Below the pieces are notes generated by a model. It was not told the origin of the DNA and did no database searches. It worked only from the letters and a program-made list of their open reading frames with translations. Of a stretch of DNA of 64,000 nt, positions 52,300 to 64,000 are shown one piece after another. How positions within the stretch are numbered: position 1 is the stretch's first letter; every line of letters starts with the position of its first letter. Made by a program: the position numbers and the translations under genes. The DNA is taken from positions 42,173,373 through 42,237,372 of the forward strand of contig JBANSL010000008.1 in the NCBI GenBank assembly GCA_037127255.1. Reading direction: 5' to 3'. Origin of the DNA: Persicaria tinctoria (taxonomy: Eukaryota; Streptophyta; Magnoliopsida; Caryophyllales; Polygonaceae).

Positions 52300-53860
52300 A
52301 CGTAATAGGTTAACTTTTATTCACTTGAAAAATAGACAAAAATAATGTGAAAAATATTGCGCTTTTATGTTTTTAATCATTTCTTACTTTTATTCGATAA
52401 AACATTTGATGAAATAATATCCAAACCATACTGATTGTAAGTTTAGACCATTTATTGTTTTAAAAAATTTATTAAATTTCAAATTTAAATATATTAGTGG
52501 GAAAATAAAATAAAATAGAACAAAAAATGTGATAAAATATTTTTTTATGTTTTTAAATGTTTTGTTAGTAATAAATTTACTAGCTAGATTGAATCTATAA
52601 ATAAAATAGAAAGTCGGATATAATTAAAACTAAACACTTCACTTGTATGACAAAAAAAAACCTTGAATGGAGAAGTATAATAGATAAATATTTTTTAGAA
52701 TATTAAATAAGTTATATTTTCAAAATATTTAAATAAATTTTATGAGGGCGTAACCCAGATTGGAGTTACTAGTAGTACACACACATATAAATAGCAAAAT
52801 GGACATTCAACATAATTAATCATCCTAAAAAATTAAATTACACAATTTTAAAGTTCCTCTTTTATTTTTCCTTTTTTTAAAAAAAAATATTAGTATGTTT
52901 TACAATAGAACGGAAAATGTGTTACATATACAAAAGTGTTACCTCATTTAAAATAATGTTACATCTAATGTAACATATTTTGTGCTAATGTAACAATTAG
53001 ACAATGAAACTTGAAATATGTTACATTAGATACATATGGTAACACTTTATAAAAATGTTACCTTAGGCCCTTATATGTAGTAGTGGTTTGTGGATGTAAA
53101 CATCTCTTTTAACTATCAATTGCTTTAGTTTAGATTAGTTCTTTTATTCACCTTATTCTCATATCTTGGGTTTCAATCGATAAATACACAATTCTTGGAA
53201 ATACTTATTTCTCTGTGAGATCAACCCTTTACTTGCATCCTATACTAATTTGTTTGTTTGAGAATTATTTTAATAAGGGAAATCAACGACTTTGCCCCCG
53301 TTCTCTTATTTTAGACATGAAAACAGCATTTCAGAGTAGTATCAATATCAGGTAGGACCTTTGCAATCAATGAACTTGCAAAGCAGATATGAAATCGTGA
53401 ATATATCCTCAAATCCATGTGGTACAGTGTTTCTTGTTGAGGAGACTATTGGTGATCTACGTACTCCCGTGGGCCTCTTTGTAAATTTGTCCATGATGCT
53501 TCATAGTTTTATATATGGAACTCTACTACATGATGGCACATGTTTGATTCAATTTACAGAGAATGAAGGGGGGACATGTTTGCTGTGGACTTTAAATGTG
53601 TTCACAAAGTAACAAACCCCATATATGATAGTGCCAATGGAACAACTTCTCATCCTCCTCAAGCCTCATGTATGTGGTGCTCATTTTATCGGTGGTTTGG
53701 TAGCTTAATATATTGTACCCCATGAGAGTTGAATATGTCACCATTGGACCTGTAACTAAATGGGACAACCGTGAATTGCAATTTAATTTCGCATCATAAA
53801 TGGTCGTTCGATTTACACACTACTGTGAAAATATATTAAGCGAATCATGAGGACATTTCA
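52300..53860. other. AT-rich DNA with a GTTAC-rich inverted-repeat patch
   Basis: 52910-53070 contains many copies of TGTTAC/GTAACA in inverted order (for example TGTTACATCTAATGTAACAT), perhaps a MITE. A frame at 53361-53612 has no recognisable domain. No gene seen. Confidence 0.45.
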
Positions 53861-53862
53861 AA

Positions 53863-53871
53863 TTAAATTTA
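53863..53871. repeat. 9-bp target-site duplication of the MULE (TTAAATTTA), left
   Basis: TTAAATTTA at 53863-53871 and 54604-54612, perfect. Confidence 0.92.
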
Positions 53872-54603
53872 GGGAAAACTAATTAAAATACCCCCACCTT
53901 TGGGGGTGTGGTAAAAATATATCCTCAACTTTCAAATGTAATAAAATAATCTCAACCTTTGAGGGTAGTGGTAATATATTACCACAAGTTTTTTCACGAG
54001 TCAAAAATGTTGATAAGGCAGTCTACATGGATTTTTTTACAAGAGTTTTCTTAAATTGGCTTCCAGGTCTTCAAGGTAGCTCATGGTTCCCCTTCAATGT
54101 TAGTCTTTCTCCCTCGTGGTCGACTATCTAGACTTGTCTATCTCACATCTTCTCTTCACCTCTTATTCATTCACAGACTTGGTTGGGTAAGTTTTATTTT
54201 TTTCACCTCTTCGTTGTTGTGGTCGGTTTAATTTTGTTGTCGGTTTGATGTTACGAATAGTCGTGTTGTGTTAATTTGAGGCAATTTTGATCGGATTAGT
54301 TGCTTGGTTGAATCAATTTCGTTTTTCGGGTTTAATTTGACATCGTTTTATTTATTTTTTTTCCTAAGGAAACCGTTCAAGAAAACCCAATTTTCATGCT
54401 AATTTGTAAAAAAAGCTTCCACGTATCTTGTCTTGTAAAAAAAATCCACATAGGCTACCTTGCCAGCATTTTTGACCCGTGAGAAAACACATGGTAATAT
54501 ATTACCACCACCCTCAAAGGTCGGGATATTTTTATTACATTTGAAAGTTGAGGATATATTTTTACCATACCACCAAAGGTGGGGTATTTTAATTAGTTTT
54601 CCC
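53872..54603. mobile_element. Small MULE with long terminal inverted repeats (732 bp)
   Basis: Both ends begin GGGAAAACTAATTAAAATAC. The inverted repeats run for about 170-190 bp (shared GGTAAAAATATATCCTCAAC and GGTAATATATTACCAC). The 9-bp perfect target duplication is typical of Mutator-like elements. The unique centre (about 54050-54360) looks like a leader exon followed by an intron (ACTTGGTTGG|GTAAG), so it could be a Pack-MULE with a captured gene piece. Confidence 0.92.
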
Positions 54604-54636
54604 TTAAATTTATAAAGAAAGAAGAATTTTATTGTA

Positions 54637-54936
54637 CAGTCCCTCCGTAACGAAATAATTGACCTTTTGACCACTTTTTCTTGTAACAAAATATTTGTCC
54701 ATTTGAACCTAATTAATAACAAAAATTTCTAATTTTATCAATTCATCTCATTAATTGTATATGATTTCCAAGAAATTCTATTAATACTCTAACTTCTCAT
54801 ACTATTTATTTTTTCATTGGTCTATTTTTTTCACATTATTTATTTGCTAAATTTTTAACTATTCTACTTTCTAATTGTAACTTTCTTGAGAAGTGTGAAA
54901 ACTTCTAAATGGCTAATTATTTTGTTACGAAGGGAG
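54637..54936. mobile_element. Stowaway-type MITE (300 bp)
   Basis: The ends CAGTCCCTCCGTAACGAAAT and (reversed) CTCCCTTCGTAACAAAAT are inverted repeats. TA dinucleotides at 54635-54636 and 54937-54938 are the target duplication. Confidence 0.82.
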
Positions 54937-57299
54937 TATAAGAGAAGATGAAACCTTAATTAAGGTCATAAGGTCAAGATTCACGCTACATATCTTTATA
55001 TTTTGTGTTTTCAAATTGAGGTGAGAGTTTCCCAACATTATATATTTTGTGTAGGGATGGGCATGGGACGGAACGGGACTGAGGTCATCCTGTGTTCCAT
55101 CCCGCGTATTTTTAGCGAGACGAGATCAAGATGTGATTTTTTTTTTCAAATCCCACCGTACCTTATCCTTAATGGGACGGGACGGGACATACCTTGTCCC
55201 CCATTAAATTTAAAAATAAATCAATTTTTAAATACAAAAACCTTAATACAACAACAATAGATTTATATATAGGAAATTACAACTACAATAGCTTAATATA
55301 TATATATACTGTATACAGTAAGTAGCAATAGTGAGTAGAAAGTTCTCCCGTCGGGTTTCAGAACGTTCTCCCTTGCTCCCATGGCAGTCCGTCTCTTTCA
55401 ATCGCTCATCTCTCTCCTCTCTCCTCATCGACATCCTCCCGTCGTTCCTCGCTGCTCCTCGTCGTCCTCAGGTCTGGCTCACTCTCATTCTCTTCCTCTC
55501 GATCTTGCCCTTTTTGAATTCAATCTAGCCGATTTCCACCGCCGCTCATCATTCTCCGGCTTCCTCCTTCGCTCGTCGTCCTGTTTTCATGTCATCTATT
55601 TGTGATTTCTCTATCTTTGGCCTGAACGATCAGCCTACTTCTGAATTTCAAGAAATTCGGCCTGAATGATCAGAAGGCTATTGTCATGTTGTTGCTTCTG
55701 AGTTTTCGATTTGTGATTTCTCTAGATTTTTTTATTTCTCTTTATTCACTATTTTGGTTTCTCTATTTTTCACAAAATAGTGTTGTTGTCGTGTTGTTGC
55801 TTCTGAGTTTCGAGTGCTTTTGTTGCTTTTGACTTTCTTGTTTTCGATTGTTGTCAAGTGACCTTGTTGCTTCTGAATTTCTTCTCGTTCTTTCTTGCTT
55901 CTAAATGTTTCTTCTTGTTGTTCGAATTAGTTGTTTCTGAATTTTTTGCGAGTGTTTTCGAGGCTCTGTTGCTGTTCGAATCAGTTGTTGTAGGTTAGTT
56001 CTTGCTGAATGCAGTTGTTCGAATCAGTTGATGTCTTCCGCTGAGATGGAATCGGTTAATTCTTGCTGTCTTCAGTTGCTACTGAATTTTTTTTAGTCTT
56101 TTCGAGTGCTCTGTTGCTATTTGAATCAGTTGCTTCTGAATTTGCCTCTCGTAAATTTTCCAACTGATCATTCACCAGTGAAATTTTGGTATTGCAAGAG
56201 CCTGTACTTCCTAGTTGTGAAGAGTATGGTGAGTGGTATGTGGGTTAAGATTCATGTGATTGAGTTTATATACTAATGGAATTTCAACTACAGAATATGG
56301 TGAGAGGTTTGTGGATTGAGATTAATGTGATTGTGTATATGACCTTTACAACTAAGATGTCGGCTGTGAGGAAAGAAATAAAATGCCCCTTATTATAAGA
56401 ATTCTTAGTGTGTAATTAAGGTGTGGCATGTTTTTTCTACTGCATTACCCCCAATTTGTTTTACCTTGTGAAAGGGATTTCCTCACCTCATGTTCTTATG
56501 ACATTAGGGTCATGGCGAAGATAAGCTTCTTATATTTGTCCTTGCTTTCTCTCATAATAAATCTCAATTCATATTAGGACAAGCAAATGAAAAATCAGTT
56601 AAACTGAAAAATGCTTTCATAATTCATTAATTTGTATAATATGTTGAATGCGGTATTCTTCTCAACTATATTATTCAAAAATAATAATAACAATATTAAT
56701 ATTATTAATATTAATATTATAATACTATTATTAATTCATACAATGATTGTATAATTAATTATAATGTTCAACATATTTGGCTACATTATCTTACTAGATC
56801 GGGACGAAAAGGGATTGAGACGAGATTCACCAAATACTGTCTCATTATCGATGTATAGTTGGGAAGAATACCGTATTTAGCTATTTGCCTCTTGTAGTGA
56901 CGATGGCGTTGAGCTGAGGTCGGGTGATCTGCTGGTTTATGGGTGGGACAAGGGGAGAGACACTCGTATCGATGTGGTCGGGGCTTCGCCGTTCACGACC
57001 AGAGCCAATGACTCATTTGTACTCGGTAAGGTGGTCTCTCAAGCCACTGAAAGGAAGAAGAAGTACGCCGATGTTTGTGCTGTTAAAGGGTATTGCGTCA
57101 TGGCTTTTGCGTTCTCCACCTTTTGGTGAATTGGGAGACGATGCTATTGGTTTTCTAAAGCGGGTTCAGTTGGTTACGAAGGACCATGGGTCGCCATCCG
57201 TTAATGACGATTTCATATTTCATAGTGTTGGTTTTACTATTCAAAAAGGTGTTGGGGCTCAATTTGTTACGAGCCTGCCAACTAACTTTATGTAAGTCA

Positions 57300-57303
57300 T
57301 TTC

Positions 57304-57343
<40 letters not shown>

Positions 57344-57345
57344 CC
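57300..57345. repeat. (AAT)n microsatellite
   Basis: About 14 AAT units. Confidence 0.95.
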
Positions 57346-57515
57346 ACATTATAATTAAAAAAAATAAAAAAATATTATTATTACTAATTTTTATTGTTAT
57401 TATTATAAAATAATTATACTTTACAAGAAAAAAATATAATATGATATAATAATAATAATATAATAATAATTTTATTATAAAGTAATAATATTATTCAATT
57501 ATATTATAACATTAT

Positions 57516-57546
<31 letters not shown>

Positions 57547-57734
57547 AATCAATTATTATTATAAATTGAAAATTATTATTATAATTATAAATAATATTTG
57601 CTCAAATAATAATAAGATTTTATTATTATAAATGGAAGATTATGATTATAATTATAATTATAATATTAGCTCAAAATAATAATACTAATAATATATTATT
57701 ATTATTCTATAATATCATAATAATAATATTATTA

Positions 57735-57739
57735 TAAAA

Positions 57740-57795
<56 letters not shown>

Positions 57796-57798
57796 TAC

Positions 57799-57844
<46 letters not shown>

Positions 57845-57845
57845 A
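57735..57845. repeat. (ATT)n microsatellite
   Basis: About 36 ATT units interrupted once by ACTACT. They account for the poly-Asn frame on the minus strand. The whole interval 57300-57845 is ATT/AAT-rich. Confidence 0.95.
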
Positions 57846-58178
57846 TATGCAGGACATGACGGGATTTGTGGGATCCCACCGGAATCGTCACGCGTTTCGT
57901 CCCTCATAATTTTTACGGGATAGGATTCGCTATTTTGTCCGCCATCCCACCGGGATCGGGACGGGATCGGGATGGGACCGGGATGAGATCGGAATTTGCG
58001 GGATTTGTGCCCACCCCTAATCTATTCTATCTAAAGATAATGAAAACATTCCTAAGATAAATATTTCCTAAAAAGATAGAATTTAAATAACTTGGTGTAC
58101 ACGGATTAATCTAGAAGATATATAATCTTGTAACTTATTAATTCTACTTACATAAAATAACAATAATTAATTAATGGA

Positions 58179-58907
58179 CTAATAATCTCGGCCCAACACA
58201 TAATGTGTACTCGACATGGGCTTTGTTGACAATCGACATGGCTTGGCCCACTCGACATAAGGAGGTCTCGAGTGGCCCATGTGAATGTCGAGTTCTCTTG
58301 TCTTCATGGAGGATGTTATCGAGTCTGCAAGAGCTTTGTTTGATGACGGAAGCTCATTTCTTGTGTTGGTGGAGTATCTTTGAGCCATTGTTCCTTGGTA
58401 ACGGAGAAGAAGGGCTTTGGTTACATCTTGAATCTTCTTGCCCCTTGCACGAGTGATAGGGCCATCGAATGGAACCTTCATATTGTCCTCATTGTCACCA
58501 AGAGTCATCGATAGTTGCACTTCATCATTCTCCTCCACTTGACTTCGATTTGTCCTCAAATCGTCGTCAAAGTCATCGTTAGGCACGAACAAGGATAGAA
58601 CGGCGACGTTGAATGTAGAATGGACATTGTACTTATCGAAAAAGAGATCCAGCTTGTATGCATTAGGACCCATCTTCTGAACAACTCTGAATGGACCATC
58701 TCCCCTGGGATGCCTCGGCCACTTAGACCTCCGTTGTTGCAGAAACTGTTCCTTCTTGAGATGCATCCATACCAGATCACCAATGTTGAACTGCACATCC
58801 TTGCGATGCTTGTCCTTCGCAGCCTTGTATTGCGCAGTCTTCCTTTCCAGCTGCGCCTTGGTACGCTCATGGAAGTGCTCGATGAAGTCCACTTGCTTAG
58901 CTGCATC
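58179..58907 (-). pseudogene. Gypsy pol tail (integrase C-terminal region)
   Basis: A minus-strand frame of about 237 residues: HERTKAQLERKTAQYKAAKD, FNIGDLVWMHLKKEQF, GDGPFRVVQKMGPNAYKLDL, NVHSTFNVAVLSLF. This is the end of a Ty3/gypsy integrase, with the GD-VW and GPF motifs of its C-terminal domain. It ends with an acidic tail, RTNRSQVEEND, also found in the remnant at 4609-4740. The frame is cut at 58908 by the next LTR element. Confidence 0.88.
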
Positions 58908-61866
58908 TGTAAAGGTCCGGATTTTTAAAATAATAATTTAAAAATAAATAAAAATAAAATGGATTTAATTTGGATGTTTAAAGGAAAACTCGTCATTAAT
59001 CTACTAAATCGAAATTGAAATCCTTAGAGTGAATTCCGGCCAAAATTTTCAATTTATACAAATAGATCTTATTCCGCTTTTCAGGAATTTCATTATTAAA
59101 TTCGGATTAAAAATTTTTAAAAAAATTGTGAACGAGTCGTAATAAGGTCAAAATGACGGGTCTCGAGTCTATTTTCAAGTGCTTGAGAATTTGTATTTTG
59201 GGGACCCCTCTCCCTGTGTCTTCTTCCCCCTATCCCTTCCGAAATTCAGTAGCTTTCCCCCATCCTTGTCACTTTCTTTCCCTGGATTCAAAGGACAGCT
59301 AGTATTCCCCCCAACTCACATTTTCCCCCTTTTGGCTAAGCATACCCACACCCAAATGTTTCTCCCAAGCTTGTTCATCCAGTTTTCGTTAAAGGCCAAA
59401 CCACATCCCCCCCTCATTTGGATCTCGCCAGCAATCCCACGCCTCGTTCTGAGGCCAATTTGACTTCAAACTATCCCATTTCAAGTTCAAACACTGTTTT
59501 ACTCCCAAGCAAACACCCTCCCAGCACCACCTCCTCCTTGTCGCTAGCAGCCACCGAGCACCTCCGCCTCCTTCCATCCGAAGTCCGAGCACCACCAGGG
59601 CGCCTCCAGCCCCGCCACTCCGTTTCCGAGCAACCTCCAGGCGCCACCGAGCCCATCGCTCCCCCGTTCGGATCCCCCATCTAGCAGCTCTTTCTCTCTC
59701 CCTTTCCGTCGAGAAGCAACGACAGGAGAGCCTTCGGCGCCTCCGAGCAGCAGCAGCAGCCGCCGCCGAGCGAGCGCCGGCACCTCCTTCTTCTCCTTCC
59801 CCTGTTCTTCCGTTCTGGCCTCGGTAAGGTCTCGATCCCCACTTCCCTCCCCTCCTTTCACCTCTAAGTGGATTAAAGGTGAAGTTTAACCCCCTCCCAC
59901 TCTCCCTAGGCCGTCCCGGGCGTCGATCCACCTCCGACGAAGCTCAATCGGCTCCGACAGGCTTTTTCCGGTGAGCAATCCGGCGAATCTCGACCCTCGG
60001 TGAGCTATTCTTTCCTCCGCCTTTCCCCTTGTATGTCTGTGTGTGTCGTTGTCGAGGTCGGAGTTGTGGCCAGGCCGCCGGCGAGCTCCCTCCTCTTCCC
60101 TCCTTCTTTTTCCGCCGGCGGACGGAGCTCTCTGCTCCTTTCCCTTCTTTCTTTCAACCAGAACTGGAAGAAGAGGACCATGTGGGTCCCGCCATCTCCA
60201 AGTCACCGGCCACATAAGCTGGGCCCCTCTCCCTCTTTATTTTCGGATGGAATGAGAGAGATAAGTTGTAGGGTTTGGGCCTGTTTCTTATGGGCCGGAT
60301 TTTTATAGGGGTATTGGGTCTTTCTACTTCTTAAATTGATTTGGGCTATTTATCAAATTTTGGGTTTAAAATCCAGAACATGAAATGGGCTCGGCCTGAC
60401 TTAATCGTTTTGAAAATGAGTTTTAAAGATTGTGTATAGTATATAAATATTAAATAGATGGAATATAATATAATATAGAAAATTATTATTGAGATTTAAA
60501 GTATAATATTTGGACTTGGATTCGAAAAAGGTTTTAAAGGTTGAAAATGGATTTAATAAAATTAAAAAAAAGAGAAATTTTGGAAATACCCTAACCTTGT
60601 CGGATTTGTTTTGATAAAGTAATAAAATAAGTCGGCTTAAAGAGTAACGCCTTGTAAATGGATTTTGGGTCAAGTATGATTGGGAAAGTGTTTAATTAAT
60701 GGTTTGATATAACCTGAGATTTTGGAAGAGTTTTGGAAAATCTTGGGAATTTGAGGACTTATGTGTGATATTGTATGCTTTAAGTAACATTAGGAATAGA
60801 CTTATTTATATTACTTATATATGTGTTAGGTGATCATATGTGACATGTTGGCTGCCTGTATACCTAGTTGTTGTCCTTTTGCTGTTCTGCACTTCCAGGT
60901 AAGTCTCTTCGGAGCTTACTCAGATTGAATAGAGCTATTCCCTGCTTTAGGTGCATGATATACTAGGTGCTTGCATTCATGATCAGCATGCCATGTAGTA
61001 CCATGCTAGGTTGCATCGATCGTTGAGCCTTCTATTTCTTTGTGCGTATGTAAACAGAACGGCCGTTATCTGTGATAGTCCTAGAGTCTTTGCTAGGGTC
61101 ATAGGGTAGCCCAGCCTCATCGGGTACCCTGAGTCAATCGAGTACTTCCTTATATTATGATATGTCTGCGGGCTTTATTGTGGAGCGGGTTAGGCATGCG
61201 TGCCCCCCCGATTATGAATGAATGCATTCACGAGCTGGCCAGTCTCCGCCTGTCGGAAGGGGTGGAGGTAGGAGAAGGATATGCCACTTGGCATTGTCTT
61301 GGGCCCTTACAGTATTTCTGCACATTATTATGAACTAGGAGCATGCTAGTGTGTTTGCATTTCGTACTGCATTAGAGCATCTTTATTAGGTATAGCGTAT
61401 ATGTGTGCTTATGGTTGGGATGCAGAGTTAAGTGGGCATCGATCTGATCCCGCTCCAAATCAACTTTTTTAGGAATTATTTATGTTCATCCTATCGGTGC
61501 TGTTTGCTTATTGCGCGGGTCATTTTGTCGGCGGAGAGTGAGCGCTGGAGTTATAGACTTCACCAGACTCTGATTATATTGTTTTGGATTTATACTTTTG
61601 ACTCCGTTTTGACCCGGCTCTGCCGTGGCACTTGTATCCTTATTTTGCTTCCGTCTTGCTTCCGTGTGAAATGAATTTTGCGAGTTAGTCCCTAGCACAG
61701 GTTAAGGTTACCCAGCGGCCCTTCGAGGTGTTTAGGGTTTGAAATCCCTCTTTCTATTAATCTTAAATGACTTTGAAACCTCAACCCGTACCTGGACTGC
61801 AAGATCCGAACAAGGGGTTTTATCCCTTGAAACGTAACCCGGAAATCATAATTCTGGACCGTTACA
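58908..61866 (+). mobile_element. 5' LTR (2959 bp) of a plus-strand gypsy element
   Basis: It starts TGTAAAGGTCCGGA and ends TCTGGACCGTTACA, so the ends are inverted repeats of 14 bp with two mismatches. A primer-binding site TGGTATCAGATC starts at 61871. It inserts into the gypsy pol at 58907; the predicted duplication is GCATC (58903-58907). The LTR includes GC-rich DNA (59400-60250) with several open but unrecognised frames, then AT-rich DNA and a GC-balanced 3' part. The other LTR lies beyond the window. Confidence 0.78.
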
Positions 61867-63386
61867 AAGATGGTATCAGATCTGAGGTTGTGCAATTCGG
61901 GTACACAAGGGTCGAGTGTATGTTTTGGAAAACTGCCCATGAATTTCAAATGATTTGAAAGTGTTTTGAAAGGGCAAAATGAACTTAAGGTGTCTAACCT
62001 AAATTGGACTAAGTAATGAACTCGACTTGTAATAAAAGATGAAAAACCGACTAAAGGGGGACACGAGTGGGTATCAAAGGCGCTACACCACCCCTATTGG
62101 GTGTAGTTGGGAATGGGTAGGCGAAATATCAGCTTGTTCTTTACAGATGGGTTGGGAGAATCGAATGAGATCATTATGAGTGTTATTAACTGATTCGGTG
62201 TTGAGTGCTTGCTATGTTAAAGATCTGATTTGGTATGCCTAACAATGAGTTGTGTATTGACTGACCTGTGCAAACGAGATAGCGGGAGTGCCTTTATTTT
62301 TACATTGTCAAACCCAGCTTGTGTAAAACAACCCCTTCCACTATGATTGTTAACCCATTGACGGGTCTATCTAGCTTTTCTTGGATGCCAGTGTCTTCCC
62401 CGGGAAATTTGGGTTGGTAAACACATTGTGTCGGGAATTATGGTTGGATGTTAAGTTGTCTGAGTGAGTGTTGGAAGTTCTTGACGTCACTTGAGTTAGA
62501 AGTGAGGTGTTTATGGGGTTGTCCTTCCTTATTCTTATTATAATCAACTAGTACCTTCTTGCCGTGAAGAGTCATACCGGAGTCTCACGGGAAAGAGGGG
62601 TGATGAGTCGGTTGGGAAAAGTCAATGGTTGCCCTTAGGGATCTCTATCCGGTTGTAATTGTGACTCTCTCTGAATTGCATGATATAATTTTGTAATCTT
62701 TGGCATGTACCCTGCGAATGACCATTGGTAAAAAGCTACTCATGTTGTTGCATCTATGATTGGTTACATTGCTTGGGTCTTGTGTTATGTTTTGGCTTCT
62801 ACCATGATTATATGTTGTCATAGCATGTTTACTTGGCCTATTGGTCGTAGGATTGAATGGAAGTGTGAGCTGCATGAAATGAATCTGCATGATTTTTCTC
62901 TACTAGGTTCATGATAGTGTGATCGTTAAATTTTGACACCTGAAGAAGCAAGTTCCTTATTTGATACGTGCTACAACTTGATGTCAACTTGCCTTATATG
63001 AGATGTAATTTCCCATACATGTTATTGTGATGATCCTTAATGTAAATTCGCGATTGTATAACATTCCGTATCCATGCTAGTCACATCGTTTAGAGGTCTC
63101 GTGTTGCATCTCGCTTTCTGTCATGATTATGTTTGGTCTCGCGTGTCCAATTGACCTATGGTAATGATCGTGCTACTGATTGGTTAGAAACATAAATGGC
63201 ATGATATGAGTCTATATGGATGTAGCTTTTCCTGAATTAGGTCCATGATAGTGTGGTAAGCTCTTCCTTGTACGAAAGCCCCGTAAGATGATCTCCTCGA
63301 CATTTTAGTTAGTGTTGCCCTTGGCCTTGCTTTATTAAATTAGTAGTTCCATCTGTGACAATGTTATTGAAGTAATATCTTGATAT
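61867..63386 (+). other. Leader of the plus-strand gypsy element, no coding frame
   Basis: From the primer-binding site on there is no long open frame. Two diverged direct repeats of about 250 bp (about 62660-62920 and 63020-63260) share GATAGTGTG, CATGATTATGT and CATGATATGAGTC-like blocks. A long untranslated leader or degraded gag are both possible. Confidence 0.5.
61871..61882 (+). other. Primer-binding site of the plus-strand gypsy element
   Basis: TGGTATCAGATC, four bases after the LTR end, complementary to the 3' end of initiator tRNA-Met except near its end. Confidence 0.75.
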
Positions 63387-64000
63387 CACTACAAGAAAAC
63401 ATGGATTGGGCGACGAAATAAAAATTCTGGGGCGACAATACAATTTTCGTCGCCAAAAATTGAAAATGCGTGACAAATCCATACTTCATCGCAAAACAAA
63501 ACTATACAGTGACGTAATATTTTTTTTGTCGCCCCTTATGTGCATTGGCGACAAGATAAAAAATTGTCGCCGTACAATGTTATTTTGGCAACAAATTATG
63601 AAAATAGTCGCAAAAATTCTCATCTGGTGCGACAAATAGTCATTTGTTGCCCTATATCATACATTGTGCGACAATTATAAGTTTGTCGCATTAAAGTAAA
63701 GACTTGGTGCAACAAATCTCATGTTTTATCGCCGTAAGTGAAGGTTTTGGGCATCAATAATAAGTTTGTGGCTCTAATTGAAGGTGTTTTGTGACGAAAT
63801 GCATATTTGTCACCCTATTAGGAGGCTTTTGCAACAATTACACGTTTGTCACCCTAAGTGAAGGTGTTTTGTGATGAAATGCATATTTGTCACCCTATTA
63901 GGAGGCTTTTGCAACAATTACACGTTTGTCACCCTAATTGAAGGCTTTTGTGCAACAAAAATATGTTTTGTCGCCCTCAAATGAAGGCTTTATGCGACAT
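63387..64000 (+). mobile_element. Left end of a CACTA (En/Spm) transposon, running off the window
   Basis: CACTACAAGAAAAC at 63387 is the standard terminal sequence of plant CACTA elements. The following 600 bp hold many subterminal repeats in both directions (GGCGACAAA, TTTGTCGCC, TTCGTCGCC), as transposase-binding sites do. An 80-bp unit is tandemly duplicated at 63783-63862 and 63863-63942. Target duplication would be TAT (63384-63386); the right end is not in view. Confidence 0.88.

Larger units (their letters stand above)
55052..58019. mobile_element. hAT-like element, GGGAC-rich ends (about 3 kb)
   Basis: The left end TAGGGATGGGCATGGGACGG and the reversed right end TAGGGGTGGGCACAAATCCC share the TAGGG(A/G)TGGGCA terminus of plant hATs. 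Both are followed by GGGACGGGAC or GGGATCGGGA repeats. No matching 8-bp duplication (ATTTTGTG against ATCTATTC), so the ends may belong to two copies. Inside, 55330-55610 resembles a GC-rich leader exon; 56900-57290 is open on the plus strand without a domain. No transposase seen. Confidence 0.55.

Noticed and set aside
55330..55610. Coding exon in the hAT-like element
   Set aside because: CT-rich, leader-like, open in two phases, no recognised domain.
57707..57907. Poly-Asn frame
   Set aside because: Translation of the (ATT)n microsatellite.
59389..60308. Genes on either strand in the GC-rich part of the long LTR
   Set aside because: Several frames overlap on both strands and none shows a domain; treated as LTR sequence.
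1..64000. Integrated plant virus (pararetrovirus or geminivirus)
   Set aside because: All RT and integrase motifs fit Ty3/gypsy, Ty1/copia or LINE elements; no movement-protein, coat or Rep signature was noticed.

Overview
This looks like a repeat-rich stretch of a flowering-plant nuclear genome, probably a eudicot. Evidence: spliced host genes with GT-AG introns (a plant PMT-type methyltransferase; fragments of RPN10, a class II KNOX homeobox gene, a VIN3-like PHD gene and a bromodomain gene); plant transposon families (Tat-type Ty3/gypsy, Ty1/copia, LINE, hAT, MULE, CACTA, Helitron, Stowaway MITEs); and short plant telomere-type CCCTAAA repeats. There are no operons, no CRISPR array and no rRNA genes. 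Most open reading frames here are parts of transposons or chance frames. All exon positions were read by eye from the sequence and from remembered protein families; none was tested by alignment.

Layout. 0-14 kb: a decayed Tat-type Ty3/gypsy element on the minus strand (gag, protease, RT, two RNase H domains, integrase zinc finger). It is cut inside RT by a 5.5-kb insertion at 1892-7422, which has a perfect 5-bp target duplication and carries remnants of a second gypsy family. The integrase is cut at the left window edge by a sibling of that insertion. 14-17.8 kb: a young, internally deleted copia element with 139-bp LTRs differing at one base and a perfect 5-bp duplication. 17.8-22.2 kb: non-coding DNA, a 50-bp tandem array carrying a Stowaway MITE and a tRNA-like 94-bp SINE candidate, and LINE remnants with a second SINE copy flanked by a 20-bp duplication.

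22.4-26.1 kb: the one nearly complete host gene, a minus-strand Golgi-type PMT methyltransferase in seven exons. The first part of its exon 5 is missing and a perfect 30-bp-arm hairpin lies there. 26.3-28.1 kb: a non-autonomous hAT with an 8-bp duplication. 28.6-30.9 kb: a MULE-like candidate containing a roughly 180-bp-arm inverted repeat.

33-52 kb: the most unusual part. Fragments of at least four unrelated host genes (RPN10, bromodomain, KNOX homeodomain, VIN3-like PHD), plus two unrecognised pieces, lie on the same minus strand. None is complete. This pattern fits gene-fragment capture by a Helitron or Pack-MULE. The RPN10 piece is split by a 5-kb copia element (LTRs 2.5% diverged) and carries a stop codon and a frameshift. 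At 42.2-44.4 kb a plus-strand LINE is interrupted by a 798-bp Helitron whose removal restores the reading frame exactly.

53.8-58 kb: a small MULE with 9-bp duplications and long TIRs, a Stowaway MITE, a hAT-like element, and ATT/AAT microsatellites. 58.2-63.4 kb: a gypsy pol tail (minus) invaded by a gypsy element (plus) whose single visible LTR is about 3 kb. Its internal part is cut at 63387 by the left end of a CACTA transposon that runs off the window.
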